From: Kryptolebias marmoratus
Taxonomy: Eukaryota; Chordata; Actinopteri; Cyprinodontiformes; Rivulidae
Reading direction: 5' to 3'
Length of the DNA stretch: 64,000 bases
Assembly: GCF_001649575.2 (NCBI RefSeq)
Contig: NC_051452.1
Span: 14,258,342 to 14,322,341, forward strand
Below are positions 45,078 to 55,800 of the stretch, one piece after another (position 1 is the stretch's first letter; each line of letters begins with the position of its first letter). A program made the translations under genes and the position numbers. Below the pieces are notes generated by a model that was given only the letters and a program-made list of their open reading frames with translations, was not told the origin of the DNA and did not search any database.

Positions 45078-45474
45078 GCCAGTAATAATTCCTGCTTATG
45101 TAGTTATAGATGTTTTCATTATTTCTATGTATCTTGAATAGTAGTCTACTACCAGTAAATAAGAGTTATTTTCCCAGTAAAACATATCTGCCCCAACTTT
45201 CTGCCAAGGCCGCTTACGCAGCTCTGAGGGTATCATTGGCTCTGGGTGTAGCTGTCAGTACTTAATACATGTCTCACACTGGCTCACAACTTTTGTGATT
45301 TGGGCACTCAGGCCTAACCACCACACCGACTGCTGAGCCCTCAGCTTGCATTTGGATATACCCATATGTCCCTCGTGCAGTCGGGCAAGCATTTCATTTT
45401 GCAATGTGGTGAATCCAATAAGGCTTCAGTTGCTGGGACAGCTCCTCTTGTCGTGGCCAGCCTCTTTGGCACTC

Positions 45475-45894
45475 TCAAGATACTCTTTGGCGGATCAGCT
45501 GACTGCAGATGGCGTCCTGCCGCTGATGGTCAGCTATCTGCTGGAGTTTGGACTGAGATGCAGGTAGGTTATCACATACTGTGTTAATGAAAATCTGTAC
45601 TTCTCCTTCCATCTGTGTTTCTTCTGCTGTCAGTGGATGCCTTATCGGGGCCCTGGACAGTGTATCTGCTGTGATGAGTACCTTTCCAGGTACAATTACT
45701 ATGTTGTATATAAATCTAAGCAGTCGCAGCCGGAATCGCTGAATCCTGGGAGGTAAGTCATCCAGTGCTTTTGTCCCTAAGAGTGCGAGGAGGGGTTTGT
45801 GGTCAGTTTCTATTGTGAACTGTACTCCGATGAGGTATGAACTCAGCCTCTCGCAGGCCCAGGTGACGGCTAGTGCCTCGGGAAATGTAGGCAA
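45475..45894 (-). CDS. Gypsy 2 RNase H C-terminal part (frameshifted)
   Basis: Overlaps the end of the previous frame and continues it: EALAVTWACERLSSYLIG, FTIETDHKPLLALLG, LPPRIQRFRLRLLRF and ADTLSRAP, the standard RNase H to integrase linker of Gypsy elements. It ends before the integrase zinc-binding domain, which is decayed. Confidence 0.8.
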   Translation of the reverse strand: MPTFPEALAVTWACERLSSYLIGVQFTIETDHKPLLALLGTKALDDLPPRIQRFRLRLLRFIYNIVIVPGKVLITADTLSRAPIRHPLTAEETQMEGEVQIFINTVCDNLPASQSKLQQIADHQRQDAICSQLIRQRVS

Positions 45895-47704
45895 CTGGAC
45901 GCCACTGCATATTTTCCTCTCTCTGCATTAAGACTGCCCCAAGGCCAAAAGACGAGGCGTCCGCTGACACCTTTGTCTTGGCTTGTGGTCTGTATTGAGC
46001 CAAGACTGTTGGTGATGCCAGCTCATTCTTGAGCTTGTCAAAGGCTGTCTGCTGCATATGACCCCAGGTCCAATCATTGTCTTTTACCAGCAGATCCCTA
46101 AGTGGTTTGGTACAATCTGCAAAGTGAGGGAGGAACTTTGCAACATATGTCACCATCCCCAAAAACCGCCTAACGTCTGCTGCGTTCTGTGGGACAGGCA
46201 TGTCTGTAATCGCTCTGATTTTCTCAGGGTCTGGTTCAATGCCTGCTGCACTGATTTTATGTCCTATAAACAGAACTTCCGATTGTGCAAAGGTGCATTT
46301 CTCATTTAGTGTTAGTCCTGCCTCTTGGAGTCGCGTCAGGACAGCTGTGAGCCGTTCATCATGCTCTGTTTCATTCTTTCCCGACACAAGGACATCATCT
46401 GCATGGCATATAACACCGTCAAGGCCGGCCAAGAGCTGGGACATGCGTCTTTGAAAATGTTCTGGGCCCGAATTTATCCCAAATGGTAGCACATTGAAGC
46501 AGAAGCGGCCAAAGGGAGTAATGAATGTTGTGAGTTCCCTACTTTCTTGTGCTAATGGAATCTGCCAAAAGCCACTCCGTGCATCCAATTTTGTGAGATA
46601 TTTTGCACCATTCAGCTGTGCTAATGACTGGTCCACGGAGTGCAAGATATGTCTTTCTCTGCACACACTTTCATTAAGCTTGGTAAGGTCGACACAAAGT
46701 CTAAGTTTGCCATTGGGTTTTGGGACTACCACTATCCCTGCACACCACTCTGTGGGCTTCTCTATCCTGGAGATGACCCCCAGTTCCTCCATTCTTTTTA
46801 GTTCCTCCTTGACTTTTTCAGTTAAGGGTATTGGCACACGGCGAGGGGTTGTAAGGGCATAGGGGACAGCATCGTCTCTCAGCCGGATACGATAATCACC
46901 TTCCAGTCTCCCTAATCCTGTAAACACCTTTGGGAACTTCTTTTTGAATTTTCTCGCCGGGTCCCCCTTCTCCTCCAGTGTGTCAGTCTTTTCCATTCGC
47001 TCCACAAGACGTAGTTCTGTAAGTGCCGGTAAACCCAGCAGTGGTCTAGCCAAGCTATCAATGACAAACACTGACTGAGTGGACTTTCTATCCTTGCTTT
47101 CAAGGCTGCCTTGAATCTGACCTACCACCGATAGTCTGGTATTATTTGGGCCATACAGCTTTTTGTGGGTGTGCAATAGAGGGCCGTCTCTTCTGTAGTT
47201 GTACAGTTTGGTAGGAATGGCGGTCACTGCTGCCCCTGTATCTAATTTAAAGGAAACTACTGCCCCATTTAGTTTGATGTCTGAGTACCAGCCATTGCTG
47301 TCTGACTTCACCTCACCTAAGAACAGAGTGTCCTGATACAGTCCCTCTTCCACTGTCATCTCGTGGACAAGCTGCTTAGACTTGCAGACAGCAGCAAAGT
47401 GTCCTCGTTTAGGACATGTCCTGCATTCAGCCTCTTTGGCAGGGCAGTCTTTCCATTTGTGTGATGGAGCCCTCCCACATTTAAAACAGGCAGACGATGT
47501 TGCATACCTGTTCAGTTTCTGTCTCTGTTGTGCACTGCCCTCTTTCCTGCGTGCAAGTGAAAGCGCATGTATCTCTTCACTGGGCTCCTTAATGGATACA
47601 GGGCCACTTGCACCGCACAGCCAACCTTGTTGTTGTTTCACAGTTTCACTCTGTCTGACCCGTGTTACAGCTGTAGTTAGGGTCAGTTTTGCATCCATCT
47701 GCAA
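45803..47704 (-). CDS. Gypsy 2 gag end, protease, reverse transcriptase, RNase H start
   Basis: A 633-codon frame. It starts in gag with CFKCGRAPSHKWKDC and CRTCPKRGHFAAVC zinc knuckles, then protease VSFKLDTGAAVTAIP, then reverse transcriptase: LRLCVDLTKLNESV, YLTKLDARSGFWQI, RFCFNVLPFGINSGPEHFQR, catalytic CHADDVLVSG (46386-46409), LFIGHKISAAGIEPD, and RRFLGMVTYVAKFLPHF. It ends in RNase H with VSADASSFGLGAVLMQ before a frameshift near 45880. HADD replaces the commoner YVDD or YIDD. Closest in layout to the K02A2.6-like fish Gypsy group. Confidence 0.85.
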   Translation of the reverse strand: MQMDAKLTLTTAVTRVRQSETVKQQQGWLCGASGPVSIKEPSEEIHALSLARRKEGSAQQRQKLNRYATSSACFKCGRAPSHKWKDCPAKEAECRTCPKRGHFAAVCKSKQLVHEMTVEEGLYQDTLFLGEVKSDSNGWYSDIKLNGAVVSFKLDTGAAVTAIPTKLYNYRRDGPLLHTHKKLYGPNNTRLSVVGQIQGSLESKDRKSTQSVFVIDSLARPLLGLPALTELRLVERMEKTDTLEEKGDPARKFKKKFPKVFTGLGRLEGDYRIRLRDDAVPYALTTPRRVPIPLTEKVKEELKRMEELGVISRIEKPTEWCAGIVVVPKPNGKLRLCVDLTKLNESVCRERHILHSVDQSLAQLNGAKYLTKLDARSGFWQIPLAQESRELTTFITPFGRFCFNVLPFGINSGPEHFQRRMSQLLAGLDGVICHADDVLVSGKNETEHDERLTAVLTRLQEAGLTLNEKCTFAQSEVLFIGHKISAAGIEPDPEKIRAITDMPVPQNAADVRRFLGMVTYVAKFLPHFADCTKPLRDLLVKDNDWTWGHMQQTAFDKLKNELASPTVLAQYRPQAKTKVSADASSFGLGAVLMQREENMQWRPVAYISRGTSRHLGLREAEFIPHRSTVHNRN

Positions 47705-48362
47705 CTTCTCGGAGAGCGTGGCATCTCTTATGCCGACAACAATGCGATCACGGATCAGTTCATCTCTGAGAGCCCCGAATTTGCAATAATCCGCCTATTT
47801 GTGAACTGCTGTGATAAAGCTCTCGGCCGTTTCTCCCGGTTCCTGTTTACGCATGTTAAACTTTGCCCTTTCAAAAATTATATTGTGTTCTCCAATGAAA
47901 TGTTCATCAAAGCACTCTTTTACTTTTTTTGTAGTTCAACTTTTCTGCCGACGTTAGCTCTGACGCATTAAGGATATCCTCAGATTCATCTCCCATTGAA
48001 TATATCAACGTATTCACTTGAAAAGTCTCCTCCCTTTTTTCCAGTCCCGATACGATCTTGTACCTCTCGAACCGTCTGATCCATTTGGGCCAGTTTTGGA
48101 CATCTCTGCAGTCAAACTTTTCCGGCGGGCTTAGGTGAAATCCCTCTCCGACGTTGCTAGCTGCAGCAGGGTTGCTAGCTGCAGCGGAGGTAGCGCTTTC
48201 CCTCTCAGTATTGGACGTCTCGGATATGACTCTGTTATGTTGACGTTAGTTGCGAGTGCATCGGGAATGCAGCATAACGTTGAAGAGTCACCACTTCTGA
48301 CACCATGTTGTAATTTCTAGACCATTATATGAGGACTCTGACAATAGCTAATCTTTAGCTGG

Positions 48363-48900
48363 AATCTTAGTTGAATCTAATTTAATTGATGTGCGTGTAA
48401 ACAATTAAGTAAGTGTGTGTGATGGTAGATCCTGTGTTGGTGAGATGACAAAAACTGACCTTTGAGCGTCACAAACACACCCATAGATAAACTCACCTGA
48501 TTTCCAGTAAATGTTTCAGCATCATAAAGCTGGTTATTCCTGTCGAACAGTAAATGTTAACCTTGAGTTCAGAGTTCTTTTCTGAGAGGACAGAGAAAAA
48601 CAAGGGCGACTGAAACCTGAATCAGGGTGAGTGTTAACTCAACATTCTTCTTCTTTTCCTTCAGAGTCTCTGAGTGGTTTTTCTCTCTGTGGAGGGAAGA
48701 AGAGGCAGATTCACCTTCAGGACGAGGCTGCTGTGTCTGTCTGACTGCTTTATTTCCTGTTTGTCCACATGGAGACAAACTGAGTTTGCTTTGTCTTTAT
48801 GCCTGGTGTTCAGATGAAAACAGATTTTCTGACACTAAAACGAATGGTTTCAAAAACTCAGTTAAAAAATATGATTTTTCAGTTGTCTTGCTGAACAGGT
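48363..48900 (+). repeat. Duplicated block Q, copy 4
   Basis: Matches 24240-24652 and 28807-29060 directly with more differences, including a loss inside the AGAAGAGGCAG region. On the opposite strand the small frame is shortened and its start is changed. Confidence 0.65.
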
Positions 48901-49664
48901 CTTTTTGTGCCTACAATACGTTTCTCTCGTTTGATGACAGAACAGGAATAACTCGGCCACACAGACACTGCTTTGACTCTCATCCAACTGCGATGCAACA
49001 GGTTGGCCATATTGGGTTGTGGGAAAAATCAATCAAACTAACGACAAAAACTATTCTAAAGAAATAAAGAAGCTGCAGTTTTAACTGAACTAAAAACAGT
49101 TTGCTCTCAATATTTCACAAAGAAATTAGTTTTCATTTGAAATTTAGTAAATTAACAGTCATTTGGAAGAGCCACATTTTGTTTTGTTTTTTAATTGGTG
49201 GTAAAATAATATGCAAAAGTACTTGTCTCAGTGTTTAGCTTATAAGAAAACTACTAAAATCATTGAAAATTAGTTAGAGACACTGGGGGATTATAACAAG
49301 TCTTAGGTGTGTTTTTAGTATTTTATATGGTTAAATTTATTTTTCTTAATCTACTTAATCACTGAACTGTTTAGAAAAAAATCATTCTATTATAATTGTA
49401 GCATAAAAAACATTAAATTGTCAAGAAAATTAGGTTAATGTTACTTTAGATGTGTTTGATTTCAGCCAAGTTCTGAAGTTGTTTGGAGCTTTGATGGATA
49501 GTCCTCACGTATGGTTTGATGGTTGAGAAATAAAGCAGTGTTAATTCTGCTTCACTTTAGTCTTTGGACTTCCTCCATTTTGAAGCTGCAGCAGGAAATA
49601 TTTTGACTGATCAGGAGAAGATTAGAGTTGATGTCCAGATGAATGATTTGTGTTTCCTCTGCAG
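48901..49664 (+). other. Upstream flank of gene B, no gene
   Basis: AT-rich sequence before the acceptor of the first coding exon (49663/49664). A 5' non-coding exon and the promoter of gene B should lie in or beyond this stretch but I cannot place them. Confidence 0.4.
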
Positions 49665-49802
49665 GTGAAGGTAGAAAGTGTGTGTGAGCTGATGTGGATG
49701 TGAATTCAACAGCATGGATCAGTGTGAGGACAGACAGGAGGGAGTCCCTCCCTCTAAAACCACTCTGTGTGGGGAACATGAGAGCCAGAGCAAAGATCAG
49801 AG
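49665..49802 (+). CDS. Gene B first coding exon with 5'UTR part
   Basis: Acceptor CTCTGCAG at 49664; ATG at 49714. Encodes [20 protein letters not shown] and on to SKDQ, phase 2, donor GTGGGA (a weaker donor than GTGAGA of gene A). Confidence 0.85.
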
Positions 49803-52800
49803 GTGGGATAACTGTCCATGACTCTTTAATAAATTTGTGATTTAAAACGATCTCCACCTTTTTTCAATCTAATACTACTGTGGTTTGTTTGGTTTTTTGT
49901 TTGGTTTAATTCCTGATCTTATTGAAAGTGATTTTTGTTCTCTTCTTTATATGAATTTTAAATGGTCTTCTTAAATTTTATATTTTGGGGAGTCCATGCA
50001 ACTAAAATCTGAAAACAATCATTGTTTGTACAGTATTTTGTTTCATTTTATAGACTAGAAATAAACAATTAAAAAATCATGACAGTAGTGAAACTGAACC
50101 TGGACTGTATTATGTATTAAACAGGAGTTCTTGTTACAAGTTTTCATGCTGTTCAGAAAACAAGTCCAAATCAGTAATTCAAAAATGATTTTGCATTTGA
50201 TGAAACTGAGCAGTAACTAAATATTTTTTATTATTAAAGTCAATCATAGACCCAAAGCTGAACCTGGGCCTGGACCCAGCCGTGAATCCTTTAAGAATGA
50301 CCAGTCAAATGATCTTCCCCATGAATTTAAACAAAGTGTTTCATTCAACAAACATTACGTTTTTCTCAGTGCTTAGTTGAGGCTGGATAACATTAAAGAT
50401 TACTCTTTTCTGTTAAATGACTTTGACTCAGACTCAGATTAAGTTGCTACTTTCTATCTGTAACTTGTTTAAAACTTGTTGGGAGAACAGGAAAAAATAA
50501 TTCTGAAAAAATGTGCCTTTATATTGGATGCTGATTGTGTAGTGAACAGGGCAGCTGATGACAGAATCCAGCAGAAATCAGAACAAGAACCGAACTAAGC
50601 ATTTAGCTCTGGTTTTTATTGTTATCATGTTCAGATGATCCATCAGATGGATTTTAAATGAAATGATGAACAGTCAGCTGAAAATGGAGCTCATTAGTAT
50701 CTCCATGGTAACATAAACTCTCAGACTGACAGTTACAAACATACAGGATCAAATCTCCAAAGGAAAAACCAAGACCCTCCCCTTAAACTTTAATAATTAA
50801 TAAGCTTTTTCAACTGTAATGTGTTTAAAGTTTGAATGGTTTCCAGCTGATTTCTATGCATCTTATAATAATCCAGTTGAAAAAGAAAAACATGTTTGCC
50901 ACAGGAAGAGGAGGAGGAGGAGAACTGGAGAAGATGGACTGTAGAATTACAGATGTGGTGTCCTGCAGCAGGAAAGGATCGTTTCAGGATCAATAACTGA
51001 GAACAAATAATCCTGTCACTTTCATCCAGAATGTTCCAGGATCCAGTCTCAGGAACTGACACCAATCACCATGACTCAATCAATTAATTTTACGTTTTTT
51101 AACAGGATTCATCAGAGAAACAAAGCTGAATCTGAACCCAGCTGTGTGTCCTTAAAAAGCAACTGGTCAAAGGATCGTGATATTGATTTTAAATCCGCCC
51201 AACCTCCAGCAGCAGAGAGGTGAGCTGTATCTAAATGTTGTAACAGTGTAAAATGTAACCGAGTATGTCTGAAATGCTTTTATTACAACATGTGTTTAAT
51301 GTGAGCTCAGCTTCTTTTCACACAGTTCTATGTTCAGATGTGAAGCGGTGTGTGTTGGATGTTTTCTCCAAACTCAGCAGTCAAAGTGAAAAAATGGATG
51401 TTATAGGAGGAGTTTCTGAGTGTCTGTAGGTCACCAGCTGGTCCAGCAGGTGTCACCTTTGACCTTTGGTTCAAACAATGTAGGTAGGAACTTCCACTCA
51501 GGTGGCAGGTGTTGCTGGATGGAGGAGGACAAATAGTTGTTGGATCATGACTCCACATGGACCTTTAGCTTGTGTTTGTCTCTGTGTGGACAGACAGAAT
51601 GGGAGCTAATTCTTCTTGATTCCTCCACAGAGTGGACCAGCAGAGCTCAGAGGTTCCCAGGGCACAGTCTGCCCCACAAACACAGCTGGACACTATATTT
51701 ATGGTGTGTACATGTACAACAAGTACTTTTCCATCTGTTGTGTTCACAGTCATCTCCATGCTGCACTTTGTAGATCAGTGGACTGTCAGTCTGTCCAACA
51801 TGGATCTGATGTTTGGCTCCATGATTTGAGTCTGATGTATCATTCAGATATTATTCTGTTCCAGCTACTGGAGGACAACATGGTTACTTTTGTGAAGAAC
51901 GAGCTGAAGAAGATCCAGAAGGTTCTAAATTCAGATTACCTAGAAGATTTAGAGAGTCAGAAGGAGGATGAGGAGAAGTTGAAGGGTGAGGATGAAAAAC
52001 AGAGGAGGAGCAGCAGAGATGCATTGATGACAATCACAGTTTACTTCCTAAGGAGGATGAAGCAGGAGGAGCTGGCTGACCATCTGCAGAGCAGTAAGAA
52101 GATTTCTTTAAACAGTTAATTTGATAGAGATATGAAGGAGTTCCTCATGTCTTCTCATTAAAGTATTCACTGTTTAGAAGAATCACATACCTACTTTCAT
52201 ATCTTGTCTCTTCATTCAGGACATGTTGCTACAGTTTCTCAACATAATCTTAAATCATTTTTGAAGAAGAAGTTCCAGTGTGTGTTTGAGGGGATTGCTA
52301 AAGCAGGAAACCCAACCCTTTTGAATCAGATCTACACAGAGCTCTACATCACAGAGGGAGGGACTGGAGAGGTCAATGATGAACATGAGGTCAGACAGAT
52401 TGAAACAGCATCCAGGAAACCACACAGAGCAGAAACAACAATCAGACAAGAAGACATCTTTAAACTCCCACCTGGAAGATATGAACCAATCAGAACAGTG
52501 ATGACAAAGGGAGTGGCTGGCATTGGGAAAACAGTCCTAACACAGAAGTTCACTCTGGACTGGGCTGAAGACAAAGCCAACCAGGACATCCACTTCACAT
52601 TTCCATTCACTTTCAGAGAGCTGAATGTGCTGAAAGAGAAAAAGTTCAGCTTGGTGGAACTTGTTGATCTTTTCTTTACTGAAACCAAAGAAATGTGCAG
52701 CTTTGAAGAGTTCCAGCTTGTGTTCATCTTTGATGGTCTGGATGAGTGTCGACTTCCTCTGGACTTCCACAACAATCAGATCCTGACTGATGTTACAGAG

Positions 52801-55800
52801 TCCTCCTCAGTGGATGCGCTGCTGACAAACCTCATCAGGGGGAACCTGCTTCCCTCTGCTCGTCTCTGGATAACCACACGACCTGCAGCAGCCAATCAGA
52901 TCCCTGCTGAGTGTGTTAGCATTGTGACAGAGATCAGAGGGTTCACTGACACACAGAAGGAGGAGTACTTCAGGAAGAGATTCAGAGATGAAGAGCAGGC
53001 CAGCAGGATCATCTCCCACATCAAGACATCACGAAGCCTCCACATCATGTGCCACATCCCAGTCTTCTGCTGGATCACTGCTACAGTTCTGGAGGATGTG
53101 TTGAAAACCAGAGAGGACGGAGAGCTTCCCAACACCCTGACTGAGATGTACATCCACTTTCTGGTAGTTCAGACCAAAGTCAAGAAGGTCAAGTATGATG
53201 GTGGAGCACAGACAGATCAACACTGGAGTCCAGAGAGCAGGAAGATGATTGAGTCTCTGGGAAAACTGGCTTTTGAGCAGCTGCAGAAAGGAAACCTGAT
53301 ATTCTATGAATCAGACCTGACAGAGTGTGGCATCGATATCAGAGCAGCCTCAGTGTACTCAGGAGTGTTCACACAGATCTTTAAAGAGGAGAGAGGTCTG
53401 TACCAGGACAAGGTGTTCTGCTTTGTGCATTTAAGTGTTCAGGAGTTTATGGCTGCTCTTCATGTCCATCTGACCTTCATCAACTCTGGGGTAAATTTGA
53501 TGGAAGAAAAACAACAAACAATTTCTGTGTGGTCCAAATCATTTAAAAACACAAATATTAATGATCTCCATCAGATTGCTGTGGACAAGGCCTTACAAAG
53601 TCCAAATGGACACCTGGACTTGTTCCTCCGTTTCCTCCTGGGTCTTTCACTGCAGACCAATCAGACTCTCCTTCGAGGCCTGCTGACACAGACAGGAAGT
53701 AGCTCACAGACCAATCAGGAAACAGTCCAGTACATCAAGAATCTGATCAGTGAGAATCTGTCTGCAGAGAAAAGCATCAATCTGTTTCACTGTCTGAATG
53801 AACTGAAAGATGGTTCTCTAGTGGAGGAGATCCAACAGTCTCTGAGTTCAGGAAATCTGTCAACAGATAAACTGTCTCCTGCTCATTGGTCAGCTCTAGC
53901 CTTCATCTTACTGTTATCAGGAAAAATTCTGGATCAGTTTGACCCTAAGAAATATTCTATCAACAAAGAGGCTGTTCTGAGGCTGCTTCCAGTAGTCAAA
54001 GCCTCCAAAAATGCTCAGTAAGTATACATTTATATTTGGCAATAAGTAATGTATAACTAAACTGGTGTTTGCTAGAAAGACAGTACATGCTTGACATAAG
54101 AGTTGTTTAAAGACGGCAACAGTCCAATTTGGTCTCAGCTGCGTTTGGACTAGCCATTTACTAATCAATCCAATTAGACGTAAACTCGATTTCTCCAGTT
54201 TTTAGCCATTCAAAACTCTGTCTACACTGGGTATGATATGAACTACCGAAGCAAAAAATTTTGAACACAACTGATGCAACTGGAGCTAAAAAGCTCCAGT
54301 TTTTTCTTATCAGTCCCAGAAACTTTGAGCTTCATAGCATACCTTTTGTTGAAATTGTGTCTGACTTTTTTGTGTTGGTGTTGTGTTTCCACAGTAGTTT
54401 TTTGTCCACTTAAGTAGTTAGAGAAATGTTTTACTGCCCACACAGTGGTTAACAGAGCTTTTTCACAGTCTGAATATTTAAATTCAGTGCCTGCAACTGT
54501 TTTTTTTTTTTTTCTAGCGTAAGTCACCACAAGTTTGTCTAGATCATAAAGTTGATATACAAAAGCATTTGAGAGGTAAGGTTCTTGCCCTAATGGTGAC
54601 AGTACTTGTGACAATACTTGTCACCAGTAGGATACGCCTGACATGGTGCTGAACACATCTTGGCCTTCAAGGCAACTATGGCCTGCTGCTGTGTGTTACG
54701 GTGTAAATAATGAAAAGAGATTGGGTTGTTAATTTTGCAACATTTAATTCAAGATCTGCAACACAAAATAGTTCTATTTAGAGACAGGGTAGGCAGCCCT
54801 GGTCCTGGAGAGCCACCGTCCTGCATGTTTTATTTGTTTCTCTGCTCCAACACACCTGATTTGAATCAATGGGTGATTAACAGGCTTCTGCAGAACATGA
54901 ACAGGTCATTTAACCACTGAATCAGGTGTGCTAGGATAGTAATAAGAGCTAGGATAGTAATAAGACACAAAAGTAAAGCTAAAATATGAGAATGAAATCT
55001 TGAGACTAAGTATATAAACTAGTTTAAACAAGCAAAGGTAGGATAAAATTGAGTCGTACTAAAAAAAAATTGGGGAAAACTACAATTTAAGGACCTCAGC
55101 TGAACAGTCTAAGATAAACTATGATAGACTATACCTTTGCTAATGCTAATTCAACTAAAGTTTCTGCCAATTCAACTATGCTAATGCTGATTCAGTTATA
55201 GGTTAAGCTAATTCAACTATGCTAATGAGATGAAGTGGGGGGGGAGAGAAGCAACATTAAACATCAGAGGAGGAGGGAAGGATGGAGCTGGGGGTGTGTG
55301 GAGGGAGTGAGGGAGGTAGAAAACGACAGAGTGACGGGGATGGTGGAGGGACACCTGCGATTACTGTTCCAGATAGGCCTCCATCTGACATAGTTCTAAT
55401 AGCAATGGAAAGTTTCATCAGCCAGCCTTGGGACCATGCCGGCACAGATTTGCAGGTGTCATGGGGGAGAAGAGCATCAAGTTTACATAACATCCAGGAG
55501 AATAGCCAGCTTTCCAGGGCTGACTTAGTGGAGCCATTTTCAGATATCAGAATTTTTTTAGGTTAGCCGCCTGCGTCTTCCGAATTGCACAATACGTCAG
55601 GTAACCACCAAGCCCAAAGAGCAGAAATCTAGTTATCAAAAATCCAATTACGTACACGTCTTCAACATCCTCGATTGACATTACAGATAAACACACAATC
55701 TACTACTTATTCCAAAAATCCATTGTGTACCCAGCTGAAAACGTACTGTTGGGGAAAGAGGGCTCTCCTGTGCCCAGTCTTCTCGTCAAAAAAATTTGAT

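Larger units (their letters stand above)
43989..48362 (-). mobile_element. Ty3/Gypsy LTR retrotransposon 2, degenerate
   Basis: Order on the minus strand: truncated 5' LTR 48362-48306, primer-binding region TGGTGTCAGAAGTGG at about 48304, gag about 48240-47540, protease, reverse transcriptase, RNase H, integrase, polypurine tract (GGGGAAGGGGAGA), 3' LTR about 44151-43989. It belongs to the same broad class as element 1 but to a different family: LTRs, primer site and proteins differ. Frameshifts and a decayed stretch (45470-45080) show it is inactive. Confidence 0.85.
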
